This document shows positions 9,023 through 18,900 of a stretch of DNA of 64,000 nt, piece after piece. The DNA is from Clostridia bacterium (GTDB lineage Bacteria; Bacillota; Clostridia; Oscillospirales; Acutalibacteraceae). Numbering within the stretch: position 1 is the stretch's first letter; each line of letters begins with the position of its first letter. The notes beneath the pieces were generated by a model that was given only the letters and a program-made list of their open reading frames with translations, did no database searches and had not been told where the DNA came from. The stretch covers positions 1-64,000 of the forward strand of contig JAFQBX010000024.1 of the NCBI GenBank assembly GCA_017399535.1, read 5' to 3'. The position numbers and the translations under genes are program-made.

Positions 9023-9697
9023 ATGGCTACATTAACCCTCAATTTCTCGTTAAAGCCACACTCAAAGGTGAATATCTATATCGACGAAAAGCTGGTCGAT
9101 ACCGCACGTAAAAGCGATACAAAGCGGATTTCCGTTTCGGAAGGGGAGCATTCGGTTCGATTGGTTCAGTATCGCGGAAAGGATGAAAATTCGCCCTGCG
9201 CGTTTGGTGCAGTGCCGTATTTCGCGGGTGGAACGCTGCTTAACGGCGACGGGACAAAGTCATCCCATCTCATCCCGTGGAGAGCGACCGTTCATTATTT
9301 TAAATGTGCTTTTTCGGTAAAGATTAGTGGTGACGCATCGATTGCCGTTCTCGCGAATGTAGAAAAGAAGCGCGGCTTTATCGGTATCGATAATCATTTT
9401 CTGTCGCTGCGGCTTGGTACCGTTTCGGGTACCGAAATCGAGAATTACACTCCAATCGAGCCGGATAAAAAGCAGCTTGGTCGCTTTAAAGGTTATCAGC
9501 GGCTGATTCTTTTGATGACCTATATTCCCGTCTTGGTAATCGTCGCGTGGCAGTATATTATCGCCTTTTCAAGCTGGGACGCACCTGCTCATTTCGGCAT
9601 AGTGGGACGCGTTTACGTTATAATCCCGTCGGTGATTTTGGCGATAGTGATTCTACGAATAACCCTATTTTTACGAAAAATGCGCAAATTAGGATAA
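9023..9697 (+). CDS. Membrane protein of unknown function
   Basis: I do not recognise this protein of about 224 residues. The first 130 residues look beta-rich (a short-strand NIYIDEKLVDTA / ISVSEGEHSVRLVQY pattern like small carbohydrate- or PEGA-type beta domains). Two C-terminal membrane segments follow at about 160-185 and 196-216, with a basic tail. An ATG at 9008 overlaps the preceding stop (TGATG), but the AAAGGA site favours the ATG at 9023. It closes the tsaE-to-9697 run. Confidence 0.65.
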   Translation: MATLTLNFSLKPHSKVNIYIDEKLVDTARKSDTKRISVSEGEHSVRLVQYRGKDENSPCAFGAVPYFAGGTLLNGDGTKSSHLIPWRATVHYFKCAFSVKISGDASIAVLANVEKKRGFIGIDNHFLSLRLGTVSGTEIENYTPIEPDKKQLGRFKGYQRLILLMTYIPVLVIVAWQYIIAFSSWDAPAHFGIVGRVYVIIPSVILAIVILRITLFLRKMRKLG

Positions 9698-9701
9698 AAA
9701 C

Positions 9702-9741
9702 AATCGGGTAGCAGGATTACTCCTGTTACCCGATTTTTGTT
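9702..9741 (+). terminator. Bidirectional intrinsic terminator
   Basis: AATCGGGTAgCAGGA and TCCTGTTACCCGATT form a stem of about 15 pairs with a T-run on both strands. It lies between convergent genes. Confidence 0.9.
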
Positions 9742-10214
9742 TAATTAAGTGCCGCAACGCCGATATTCAGATATAGCGCAAAGCAAAGCCAAATCAGATA
9801 CGGCAGGGTCAGATAACCTGCCTTTTCGTCAATCCGCGAAAAGCGAATAACCATAATCGTTACAACTGCGATGAGAATGATGAGGTCAAACACTGCAACG
9901 AGATATAGCCCTGCTCTGAAAAATAAAATTGACCACAGGAAATTGAAAAACAATTGAACGTAATAGACGGTCATGGCTTCCTTTGCCTTTGTGCCGCCGA
10001 TGGAGGTGACGATGTATGCGGCATATCCCATCATCAGAAATAGTGCCGTCCACACGACAGGAAATACCCAGCTCGGAGGTGAAAGCGGCGGTCGGTTCAT
10101 AACGGCATATTTTTCCGACATATTGCCCGAAAGCAGAGCCGACAGTCCGCCGACAGCCAGCGGAATGGCAAGTGAAATCAGTAATCGTTTAAGGTTAAAA
10201 ACGGCAACCTTCAT
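9741..10214 (-). CDS. TspO/MBR-family membrane protein (tryptophan-rich sensory protein)
   Basis: The 157-residue protein has the five membrane helices of the TspO/translocator protein family. The conserved first loop NRPPLSPPSWVFPVVW at about 41-56 includes the usual PPxWVFPxVW signature. Family members bind porphyrins and other hydrophobic ligands. Their role in anaerobic Firmicutes is not established. It is preceded by a GGGG site and stands alone between terminators. Confidence 0.93.
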   Translation of the reverse strand: MKVAVFNLKRLLISLAIPLAVGGLSALLSGNMSEKYAVMNRPPLSPPSWVFPVVWTALFLMMGYAAYIVTSIGGTKAKEAMTVYYVQLFFNFLWSILFFRAGLYLVAVFDLIILIAVVTIMVIRFSRIDEKAGYLTLPYLIWLCFALYLNIGVAALN

Positions 10215-10301
10215 AAATTTTACCCCATTTCGTATATCTTATGGTAAGTTTATGTCACAAAGCCGAAAAATATTCGTTGGGGTTAGGTTGAAACATAAAA
10301 A

Positions 10302-10336
10302 TAAAAAGCACTTGCATTATGCAAGTGCTTTTTTAT
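10302..10336 (-). terminator. Intrinsic terminator
   Basis: AAGCACTTGCAT and ATGCAAGTGCTT form a near-perfect stem with A/T runs on both sides. It lies between tspO and the gene ending at 10393, and would stop the latter. Confidence 0.85.
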
Positions 10337-10392
10337 GGCTGAAATCAAGTCGTTATTCTGATTTTTTATTATTGTATCATAAAACAGGTCGG

Positions 10393-10878
10393 TTACCATT
10401 CTTGGTCGGGACGCAGGTTGTTCCAGCGGAATGTTGCTTGTGCTTCGGGTAAATGTAGCTGGCACTCCATATAATACAATTCTTTTTTAGTATGTATGAC
10501 GCACTGCCACATTTGTTCAAAATTCGTTCTATACTGATAAACGAATCCTAACGAAAAATCCCCTTTGTTTATGGCGTCCATAAGGTCATTTATTTCCCAT
10601 GATTCCACCATTGTTTTATTAAAGAAGTTCTTTTTGAACATATCAACTGAAATTTCATCAGAGTCACTTATCAGAAAATCGACAACTGCGGCATCGGTTC
10701 TAACCGTTTTATCTAAATTGTTTTCATCGTGTTCCGGTGTAATCCAAAATCCGTTGGGTAGGTAAAAGCGGAGAATGCCGTCACAAAAAGTAACCTTTTC
10801 GGCAATACAATCATGCAGAGTGAGGGTATTGCCGTGGCAATCGTCAGTTTCGTTGTGTTTAAATTGAGTGTTCAGCAT
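10393..10878 (-). CDS. Hypothetical protein, 161 residues
   Basis: I do not recognise this small soluble protein. It is acidic, rich in aromatic residues and cysteines, and has no membrane segment or signal. A good promoter (TTGTAA-17-TACAAT) and an AGGAGAG site precede it and a terminator follows, so it is a real single-gene unit. Its size and composition resemble immunity-type or DUF proteins of Clostridia, but I cannot name a family. Confidence 0.7.
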   Translation of the reverse strand: MLNTQFKHNETDDCHGNTLTLHDCIAEKVTFCDGILRFYLPNGFWITPEHDENNLDKTVRTDAAVVDFLISDSDEISVDMFKKNFFNKTMVESWEINDLMDAINKGDFSLGFVYQYRTNFEQMWQCVIHTKKELYYMECQLHLPEAQATFRWNNLRPDQEW

Positions 10879-10900
10879 GATTCATCTCTCCTTTTTTATA

Positions 10901-10929
10901 ATTGTATCATATAATTTTTAGTTTTACAA
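10901..10929 (-). promoter_or_regulatory. Promoter for the 161-residue hypothetical gene
   Basis: On the minus strand TTGTAA at 10924-10929 and TACAAT at 10901-10906 are separated by 17 bases, about 23 bases before the start codon. Confidence 0.7.
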
Positions 10930-10930
10930 C

Positions 10931-11093
10931 GATATTTCGCTTGAGCGATATGATATACGGCGTTGCTGTATGATATATTTGCTTCGCAAGCATGATATAA
11001 TATCCGTTCCCTTCATACGCGAAGCGTATATCTTCTGCGAAGCAGATATCATATTGAAGATATATCACCCGTTCCAAAAGGAACGGATATCAT
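10931..11093. repeat. Cluster of small hairpins joined by GATAT spacers
   Basis: At least five short inverted repeats lie side by side, for example ATACGCgaaGCGTAT, TCTGCgaaGCAGA, TTGCttcGCAA and CCGTTCCaaaaGGAACGG. They are joined by GATAT, read in one direction in the left half and as ATATC in the right half. Longer pairs also exist: CTTCATA with TATTGAAG, and ATATCCGTTCC with GGAACGGATAT. The result can fold as a multi-arm structure. Two relatives with other spacers occur at 33285 and 34352. Confidence 0.75.
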
Positions 11094-11094
11094 T

Positions 11095-11128
11095 AAAAAA
11101 AGACCAAGTCAACGACTTGGTCTTTTTG
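11095..11128 (-). terminator. Intrinsic terminator after tRNA-Gln
   Basis: AAGACCAAGTC and GACTTGGTCTT form a perfect stem with a 3-base loop and T-runs, starting two bases after the encoded CCA end. Confidence 0.9.
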
Positions 11129-11129
11129 T

Positions 11130-11204
11130 TGGCTGGGGTAGATGGATTCGAACCACCGACTGTTGGAGTCAGAGTCCAATGCCTTACCGCTTGGCGATAC
11201 CCCA
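11130..11204 (-). tRNA. tRNA-Gln (anticodon CTG)
   Basis: A complete 75-base cloverleaf reads on the minus strand: acceptor TGGGGTA/TACCCCA, D arm, anticodon stem TTGGA/TCCAA with loop CTCTGAC, T arm GGTGG-TTCGAAT-CCATC, and an encoded CCA. The anticodon CTG decodes CAG (glutamine). It has its own promoter and terminator. Confidence 0.95.
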
Positions 11205-11216
11205 ATGAACAAAGAT

Positions 11217-11244
11217 ATTATACCCCAAAAAATCGATTTGTCAA
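11217..11244 (-). promoter_or_regulatory. Promoter of tRNA-Gln
   Basis: TTGACA at 11239-11244 and TATAAT at 11217-11222 on the minus strand are both perfect consensus, with a 16-base spacer ending in GGGG. They are 12 bases from the mature 5' end. Confidence 0.85.
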
Positions 11245-11351
11245 GCGAAATTCCCAAATTTTTTCTGTTTACATATATTATTCTGCGCGTTTTTTTCCAT
11301 AACCGCGAAATAACCGCCACGAATTGATCTGTTTGATGAAAATTTGTTCGA

Positions 11352-11388
11352 TAAAAAATGTATGGCTTTGGAAACCCAAAGCCATACC
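11352..11388 (-). terminator. Intrinsic terminator of the SGNH-dockerin-CE2 gene
   Basis: GTATGGCTTTGG and CCAAAGCCATAC form a perfect stem followed on the minus strand by a T-run. The core GGCTTTGG/CCAAAGCC recurs in three other terminators of this region. Confidence 0.85.
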
Positions 11389-11404
11389 ATCTTGTTTTTA
11401 CATA

Positions 11405-14400
11405 TTAAGCAAAGAAGTCTTCGCCGAAAATATTTGTTAATGCATCAGCAAGATTTTCGCCTGCTTCTTTTGCGCCTGCGGGAGTGGGGTGAATTCCATC
11501 GTTGGTGGCGATGTCCCAATCAGCAGTTTCTACAATGTAGCTGTTTTCAACGCCTGCCATAACCTCGCGGATTGCCTCCGCCTTTGTCTGTCTGATGGGA
11601 ATCATATAGACAATCGGCTTGTCGGGGTATTTTTCGCGAAGCTTGTTGATTGCGGCAATTAGTCCTGACTTAAATTCTTCGTCGGATGCACCGCCGTCGT
11701 TTGTACCGTGGTTGATAACGATAACGTCGGGTGTCGCAGTTTCTTCTGCCAGACGGGTGTAACTAAACGCGTTGATAGCGGTACCGAACGGCTGGAACGA
11801 GCCGGTCATAATTACTCCGCTGCCGCTGTATCCGATGTAGTAGGGAACGGTGCCGAGTGCTTCCGAGCAGAACCAGGGATAAGCGTTTGTCGCGCTGTTA
11901 TTGGAGCTGTAGAAGCCGGGAGTGATGCTGCAAACACCTTCGGTGATACTGTCGCCGTAGAAGAAGATAACCTTGTTCTTTGGGCGGATTCCGAGGATTT
12001 CGCCGCCTTCCGAAGCGGTGACCGCGCTGATGGCGAATCCTTCTTCATTCATCCATTTTGCAACAGTTTGGGTGAGTCCATCGGTGATAATGCGAACCGT
12101 GTGACGACCCGTATCGGGAAGGGTGATGGTGCCGTCGCTGACACTCTTTCTAACCGGTGTTGCGCCGTCAATCGAGTAGGTGTAATAGGGAACGTCAGAG
12201 CCGGTTGTAACCGTAAAAGCAACGTTAACCGAAGCGGCATTTTTGGTCATAAAGTATGCTACCGAGCCGTCGTTAACTGTCACCATGTGATTTTTGCCGC
12301 CGATTTCCTTTTCCCACCAGCGACCGATGTAGCAGGGGACTTTTTCTCCCGTAAGCTCATAGTCGAGGTAGGTAACTGTATCGAGAAATGCCTGGTTAGC
12401 ATCGAGAGATGCGAGTCCCAGAATGCTCATTTCGAGAATGGTAAGGTCGGTTGAATCGACGATTCCGTCCTCATTAAAGTCGCAGGTGGTCAAAACATTA
12501 TTTACGTTTGTCACGTTGAGAAGGTGCTGTGTCAGCATCAGAAGGTCAGCGGCGGTGATTTCGTAATCTCCGGTCGGGTCGCCGAGCATTCCGTTGATAA
12601 CAACGCTCGGGTCGCGGGCGGTCAGACTGAAATTCGAGAACATATTGCCCGAATTGCCGACTGCTTCCTTATAAATCTGAATACACGAATCGCTAAACTG
12701 TGACGGATCAATTTCGATGCCTGTGCCGAGTGAGCCGTCGGCAAGGGTAAAGTTGATTGTGCCGAGATTGCTATTCTTGATATAAAGCTTTTCGCCATCG
12801 TAATAGATGGTATAGGTCGCGTTCATAAAGCCGAGAATATCATTGCTCGACTGGTTAATCTGACCGTTTGCGTCGGAAATCATAGTAGCAACAATATCGC
12901 CTGATTCGAAAGCGCCTGTGGTTTCGTTAAATACGGCGTTTTCGTAAACGCAGAGGTAGAGCGGATAGTTACGTGCCTGGGTGGAATCGTATGCGTTACG
13001 GATTCGGAAGGCAAGACCGCCAATATTATAGTAAACCGATTCGCCGTAGTAACGGGTGTAATTATTCCAGTTAAAGTCGAGCTGCATCTGGAATCCCTTT
13101 GAAAGGTCGAGGTTGTGACCATTGTACTTAACAAATGCGGTGCTGTTACTTAGCTTAATTGCATTATTTTCAATAGAACTGCTGTCAGCGGTTACCGTCC
13201 AGTCGTCAGCGGCAAAGCCGTCGATAACCGACTCGAAGCCGACCTTTTTATCGGTGTCAATCGGGCTTGATTCGACAAAGTAGTCGTCGTCAAAGGTAGT
13301 GGTTTGCAATTTAATACTGTGTGTCTGAGCATAACGGTTGAATTCGCCTGAATAGAATTTAACAGGCGATGTCGCAGGCAGTTCGCTGTACGGAACGACC
13401 GCTTCTACAACAATTTCGTCGTTGCGAATAACCTTTACTGTGCCGTTGCTGTAATGGAGATCGTACTGACGCATTCCACCCTCGTAGCTGTGGGTCCATT
13501 TACCGAGGAGTGTTGAATTATGATACAATTCAATGGTTTTTGCGCCGTAAGCGAGCCGCATTTCGAGTCCTGCAAATCCGAATGAGGTGTATGTATAGTT
13601 GGTGAAGGAAGCTTCGTTACCTGCTACTGTGTAGAAGGCGGTGAGCTTAAATTCTTCTTCAACAGGGTAGTGGCGGCGCGTATCGTACTGTGTATAGTTG
13701 CCTTGACCGGGGAACCAAATGTGGATACCATCGTCACCGAGCCCTTGGAAGCCGCCACCCGTCCAACGTTCGGGGAGCGAGAAATGGTCGCTGAAAGCGG
13801 TTACAAGCTCGTTTTCGCTTGATGCTGCGGCGGCAACGTTAACCTTACAGGTCGAAGTGAATCCGCCCGAAAGGGTGGTGGCGGTAATGGTGCATTCACC
13901 TTCGGCAAGAGGAGTTACGAGTCCGTCGATATCAACACTTGCAACCGAGGGGTCGGATGATTCCCAAATAACAGTGTTAACGGTAGCTGCACGCATCTGA
14001 ACGTCGGCATAGAGACGTCTGCGATAGCTGCCTGCGGTGAGGTTGATTTCATTGGCGTCGAGACCAATGCTGAGGGTAGGAACAATTTTGGTAGTGTTGC
14101 TACCTTCACCGGCATCGTTCATTTCTTTGACCTGCTCGGCGATGGCACCTGCCCAAGCGTCACCAATCTTTTTCTGACCCTGCTCGTTGGGGTGAACGCC
14201 GTCGCTGGGTTTAAAGTCGCCATTTTCACCCGAAAGGTTGGTGGCGGTTTGGAGGTCAAAGAATTTAACGTCATATCCCTCTGCCTGCAATTCTGCAACT
14301 ACACCGGGAATCAAGGCATTGAGTCCCGTGTCGGTGTATCCCTTTTCAACGTCGGGAGACATACCTGTTGTGGTGTTAACCATGGTAGCGCAGTAAACGG

Positions 14401-15547
14401 TAATGTCGGGAGCAAGCTCGAATATGCGGAGGATAAAATTCTTATAAACCTCGTCGATGTTATCAATATCAATCTTTTGATAATAGTTGTTGTGACCGAG
14501 CATTACAAGCGCGATATCGGCTGTACCCGTGCTTCCTGCAACGTAATGGGGAAGCCAGTCGTACGAGCTTCTGGCACCCGAGTTGCAATTCGGGCCGATA
14601 ACTGCACCCGAATAACCGCCGTGAGCATAGTATGCGGAGGGCAGACGCGGGTCGGTTGAGGTGTAAGGACCGACAAAGTTAAATTTGAGTCCCTGCTTGT
14701 AAAGATTTTCAAACAGATAGTAACGATATGCCGAATAGGTGCCTACACCTTCGGTAATCGAGTCACCGATACAGGCGATGTTTACCTGAGTTTCTTTTGA
14801 AAAAACGGGTTTTTCGTTATTGATATAAAAATCGTAGTCGCAAACGTAGAGGTCAGAAAGTACGACGTGATCGGTAGAAGGTCCGCTACGTCCCTTTTCG
14901 ATATTCGGAGTACATTCAGCAAAGTCGCTGTCATCCCAGCCGGGAACCTCGGTGGAGTATGTACCGTCGTTTAATTTCCATGTGATGATACCGGTCGGAT
15001 TTTCGTCACTCTTAATGTTTTCGTTATAGAGGCAAACCTTTCCGTCATTGTATGTAATGGTAAAAATTGCGTCTGCGTATGCGGAGAATTCGGGTGACGG
15101 AGCGGTTCCGTTTGTGTGCTTGATGCCCGAATTGAAGTAACCGATCTGGCTTCCGTCCTTTTCAATACCGTAGCCGAGGGAGGCGTTCTCTGCTGCATTG
15201 TAGAATCTGATTCGCATATCGCCAATCAAAATCCACGAAGCATGACCCCATGCATTCACATCATCGGCCTGCATAACCAGACCGAATTGGAAGGCAAATC
15301 CCTTTGACAGATTGAGGGGAGAGCCCGAGTACTTAATAACAACGTAGTTGCTGTCGTGTGCGGTTATGGTACCGGCATCATTGTCAAAGGTTACCGAGCC
15401 GGTGTGAACTGACCAGTTAGACGAATTGAAATCGACAAGGTAGCACTCGGGATCACCGTTGACACTATAAGCCGAAACGGCAACAGGAAGTGATACCAAA
15501 ACGATAGCAAACGTTAATAGAACAGCTAACAATTTTTTGATATTCAT
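11405..15547 (-). CDS. Secreted cellulosomal double esterase: LamG-SGNH-Ig-LamG-LamG-dockerin-CE2
   Basis: About 1380 residues. A signal peptide (about 1-26) leads into a LamG-like sandwich (to about 240) and a first SGNH hydrolase (about 255-465) with Ser in GDSITEGVG near 263, GHNNYY and DGVHPNEQG. Next come a bacterial Ig-like (Big_2) domain at about 490-575 and two LamG-like domains. A type I dockerin lies at about 992-1050 with two Ca-binding repeats (TGDYEITAADL and NEDGIVDSTDL). It is followed, not ended, by a CE2-like unit: a beta-sandwich and a second SGNH domain with FFYGDSITEG, NHGTND and DGIHPTPAG. The dockerin should tether it to a scaffoldin. An internal dockerin before CE2 is known from Clostridium thermocellum CelE (GH5-dockerin-CE2). 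Likely role: O-deacetylation of plant polysaccharide. The start is the second ATG, 6 bases after AAAGGTGG. The CE2 part closely matches the lipoprotein at 36336. Confidence 0.88.
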   Translation of the reverse strand: MNIKKLLAVLLTFAIVLVSLPVAVSAYSVNGDPECYLVDFNSSNWSVHTGSVTFDNDAGTITAHDSNYVVIKYSGSPLNLSKGFAFQFGLVMQADDVNAWGHASWILIGDMRIRFYNAAENASLGYGIEKDGSQIGYFNSGIKHTNGTAPSPEFSAYADAIFTITYNDGKVCLYNENIKSDENPTGIITWKLNDGTYSTEVPGWDDSDFAECTPNIEKGRSGPSTDHVVLSDLYVCDYDFYINNEKPVFSKETQVNIACIGDSITEGVGTYSAYRYYLFENLYKQGLKFNFVGPYTSTDPRLPSAYYAHGGYSGAVIGPNCNSGARSSYDWLPHYVAGSTGTADIALVMLGHNNYYQKIDIDNIDEVYKNFILRIFELAPDITVYCATMVNTTTGMSPDVEKGYTDTGLNALIPGVVAELQAEGYDVKFFDLQTATNLSGENGDFKPSDGVHPNEQGQKKIGDAWAGAIAEQVKEMNDAGEGSNTTKIVPTLSIGLDANEINLTAGSYRRRLYADVQMRAATVNTVIWESSDPSVASVDIDGLVTPLAEGECTITATTLSGGFTSTCKVNVAAAASSENELVTAFSDHFSLPERWTGGGFQGLGDDGIHIWFPGQGNYTQYDTRRHYPVEEEFKLTAFYTVAGNEASFTNYTYTSFGFAGLEMRLAYGAKTIELYHNSTLLGKWTHSYEGGMRQYDLHYSNGTVKVIRNDEIVVEAVVPYSELPATSPVKFYSGEFNRYAQTHSIKLQTTTFDDDYFVESSPIDTDKKVGFESVIDGFAADDWTVTADSSSIENNAIKLSNSTAFVKYNGHNLDLSKGFQMQLDFNWNNYTRYYGESVYYNIGGLAFRIRNAYDSTQARNYPLYLCVYENAVFNETTGAFESGDIVATMISDANGQINQSSNDILGFMNATYTIYYDGEKLYIKNSNLGTINFTLADGSLGTGIEIDPSQFSDSCIQIYKEAVGNSGNMFSNFSLTARDPSVVINGMLGDPTGDYEITAADLLMLTQHLLNVTNVNNVLTTCDFNEDGIVDSTDLTILEMSILGLASLDANQAFLDTVTYLDYELTGEKVPCYIGRWWEKEIGGKNHMVTVNDGSVAYFMTKNAASVNVAFTVTTGSDVPYYTYSIDGATPVRKSVSDGTITLPDTGRHTVRIITDGLTQTVAKWMNEEGFAISAVTASEGGEILGIRPKNKVIFFYGDSITEGVCSITPGFYSSNNSATNAYPWFCSEALGTVPYYIGYSGSGVIMTGSFQPFGTAINAFSYTRLAEETATPDVIVINHGTNDGGASDEEFKSGLIAAINKLREKYPDKPIVYMIPIRQTKAEAIREVMAGVENSYIVETADWDIATNDGIHPTPAGAKEAGENLADALTNIFGEDFFA

Positions 15548-15586
15548 ATACATCCACCTTTCAATTTGGATATAAAATTTCGTGTG

Positions 15587-15649
15587 ATTTATGGGTTGAA
15601 AAAATATGATATTTTAACAAATATTCAAAATACTTGAATCAACCTATAA
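15587..15649 (-). ncRNA. Structured leader of the first esterase mRNA (candidate)
   Basis: On the minus strand TTATAGGTTGA pairs with TCAACCCATAA (one mismatch) across about 40 bases, between the promoter and the start codon. The same leader stem with altered base pairs occurs before the two paralogues. Confidence 0.5.
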
Positions 15650-15930
15650 CCAAACCTTTACCTTCTAATTTTACTGAAAAAACGCCTTTATTTCAATAAC
15701 TTTCGGGCTTTTTAAAAATTTTTGGATGCTTTCCCAAATAAATAAAAGTGCTTTGTTGATAGTGACAAAAGCAGGTCAAATTTTTAGTATAACCGCAAGT
15801 TTGCGACAAATTTATGTGATGGCAAATTAGCTTGTTTAAAACAGCCCTGATGAAAGGTGGAAAATTTTATGGATAATTTGAGCAAAAAAATTATATAATT
15901 GTAGCTACGCGAATGGTCAATTAAAAACAA

Positions 15931-15970
15931 AAAGAGAAACGACCTTGGGAATCCAAAGTCGTTTCTCTTT
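15931..15970 (-). terminator. Intrinsic terminator of the second esterase gene
   Basis: AAAGAGAAACGAC and GTCGTTTCTCTTT form the stem, with an inner TTGG/CCAA, and are followed by T-residues on the minus strand. Confidence 0.85.
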
Positions 15971-15992
15971 ACTATTTTATTTGTGAATGTGA

Positions 15993-18900
15993 TTATGCGG
16001 ATAAGCCAACAATCTGCATTTTTAAAATGGTAAGGTCTGTTGAATCGACAATTCCATCTGCGTTTAAATCGCCTTTTGCAGCAATGTTGTCCACGGTTGT
16101 GATATCAAGCAGGTGCTGTGAGAATACAAGGAGATCTGCGGCGTTGAGGGTATAGTCTCCGTTTAAGTCACCGGGTACAGACGTAACGATGTCGCCGGCA
16201 CCACGAGCGGTGAGAGAGAAATTAGAGAACATTTTGCCTGAGTTGCCCATTGTATCCTTGAAAATCTGAATGCCTGCATCAGCAAACTGCGACGGATCGA
16301 TTTCGATACCTGTGCCGAGTGTGCCATCAGCAAGGGTAAAGTTGATTGTGCCGAGGTTGCTGTTTTTAATATAAAGCTTTGCACCGTCGTAATAGAGGGT
16401 GTATGTAGCATTCATAAAGTCGAGGATTCCGCTATTCGACTGATTGATCTGACCTCTTGCATCCGAAACCATTGTAGCGATGAGATCGCCCGATTCGAGT
16501 TTACCGGTCTCTTCATTGAATACAGAGTTTTCGTAAACGCAGAGGTAGAGCGGATAGTTACGTGCCTGGGTAGTATCGAATGCGTTACGGAGTCGGAATG
16601 TAACGTCGCCGATTGTATAGTAAACCGCTTCGCCGTAGTAACGTGTGTAGTTATTCCAGTTAAAGTCAAGCTGCATCTGGAATCCGTTTGAAAGGTCCAT
16701 AGCGGGACCGGTGTACTTAACGAGTGTGGATGAATTGGTTCCGTTGATTGCGCTGTTTGAAATAGAGCCGGTAGTAACCGTCCAGTTGTCAGCATTAAAG
16801 CCATCTAATACGGTGTCGAAACCATCCTTTTTATCGGTGTCAACCGGGCTTGACTCAACATAGCTTTCGTCGTCAAAGTTGATGGTATTCAAGGCGATGC
16901 TGTATATCTGTGCGTAGCGGTTATATTCGCATGAATATAACTTAACGGGTGATGTCTTTTCAAGCTCTTCGTAAGGAACGAATGCTTCTATAACTACTTC
17001 GTTATTACGAACAATCTTTACGTTACCATTGTTGTAGTCGAGCTCGTATTTACGACTACCGCCTTCAAAGCTGTGCGTCCATTTGCCGAGGCAGGTTGAA
17101 TTGTGCCAAAGCTCAATGGTCTTTGCTCCGTAAACGAGTCTCATTTCGAGTCCGCCGAAGCTGAATGATGTGTACGGATAGCCGGTGAAGGAGGTTTCGT
17201 TACCTGAAACTGCGTAGTCAACAGAAAGGTTGAATTCTTTTTCAACAGTGTAGTGACGACGGGTATCGTAATTGGTAGAATAATTGGGGAACCACATATG
17301 GATACCGTTGTCGCCGAGTCCCTGACCGCTACCTACCCAACGTTCGGGGATGGTGAATATGTCAGAGAAGGCGTTTTGTAGCGCGTCTTCTCCCGTTGCG
17401 GCAGGAGCAACGGTAACCTTACAGGTTGCGGTATGTCCGCCCGAAAGGGTTGTAGCAGTGATGGTACATTCACCTTCGGCGAGCGGAGTAACAAGTCCGT
17501 CGATGTCAACCGTTGCGATAGAAGGATCTGAGGATGACCAAACAACAGTGTCGATGGTAGCATCACTCATCTGAACGTCGGCATAGATGCGCTTGCGGTA
17601 ACCGCCCGCAACGAGGTTCATTTCCTTTTTGTCAACGGCAATGCTGATGGTGGGAGTGATGGTGGTGGTGAAGGTGCCTTCGCCGGCCTCGTTCATTTCT
17701 CTAACCTGATCCTGAATGGCTCTGGTCCAAGCGTCACCGATCTTTTTCTGACCCTGTTCATTCGGGTGAACACCGTCAGATGCGGGGAAGTCGCCATTTG
17801 CACCCGAAAGATTGGTTTCTTTCTGGAGGTCGAAGAATCTAACGTCATATCCCTCTTCCTGCAATTCTGCAACGACACCGGGAATCAAAGCGTTAATGCC
17901 ATTGTCGGTATATCCCTTTTCAACGTCGGGGGACATACCTGTGGTTGTGCTTACTATGGTAGCGCAGTAAACGGTGATATCAGGAGCAAGCTCGAATATG
18001 CGAAGAATGAAGTTCTTATATACTTCGTCGATATTGTCAATATCAATCTTCTGATAATAGTTGTTGTGACCGAGCATTACGAGCGCGATGTCAGCAGTGG
18101 TTTCTGCGCTGCCTGCAACGTAGTAGGGAAGCCAGTCGTATGAACTTCTTGCGCCCGAGTTGTTATTTGGTCCGATAACAGCGCCTGAGTAACCTGCGTG
18201 TGAACGGTAACCTTCGGGCAAACGCGGGTCGCTTGAGGTGTAAGGACCTACAAAGTTGAATTTGAGTCCCTGCTTGTAAAGATTTTCAAAGAGGTAGTAA
18301 CGATATGCCGAATATGTACCTACACCTTCGGTAATCGAGTCACCGATACAAGCGATATTTACCTGAGTCTGTGTTTCGAAAACGGGTTTTTCTTTGTTTA
18401 CAAAAAATTCGTAGTCGCAAACATAGAGGTCGGAAAGAATGGTGTGAACAGCGTTTTCGCCGCCGAGTCCCTTTTCAATTTCGGGAGTGCATTTAGCGAA
18501 ATCGTCGTCAGCCCAACCGCCAACTTCGGTAGTAGATGTGCCATCATTTAATTCCCAGGCAATAATACCGGTCGGGTTTTCATCACTCTTAATCTTGTCG
18601 TTATACATTGAAATCTTTCCATCGTTATATGTAACAGTAAAGAAACCGTCCATGTATGCCTTTAAGGTTTCGGTCGGTACTGTTCCGTTTTCGTGGGTAA
18701 CGCCTGAATCAAAGAAGGCAATTTGTACGCCATTCTTTTCGATAGCGTATCTAACGTTGTGGGTGGTAGAAATGGCGTTATAGAAATTAACCTTCATATT
18801 GCCGAGCTTGAGCCAGGCACCGCCGCCCCAAACGTTTTCGTAGTCGCCCTGCATGGTGAGACCGAACTGGATGGCAAAGCTTTCTGACAGGTCAAAGGCA

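Larger units (their letters stand above)
15548..15992 (-). promoter_or_regulatory. Upstream region of the first esterase: promoter at 15668-15696 and distal box
   Basis: The gap holds, on the minus strand, a promoter TTGAAA (15691-15696) - 17 - TAAAAT (15668-15673), a leader of about 114 bases, and a box GTCACTATCAACAAA at 15752-15766, about 205 bases before the start codon. All three are conserved in position in the two paralogous genes. The remaining 160 bases hold only the terminator of the next gene. Confidence 0.75.
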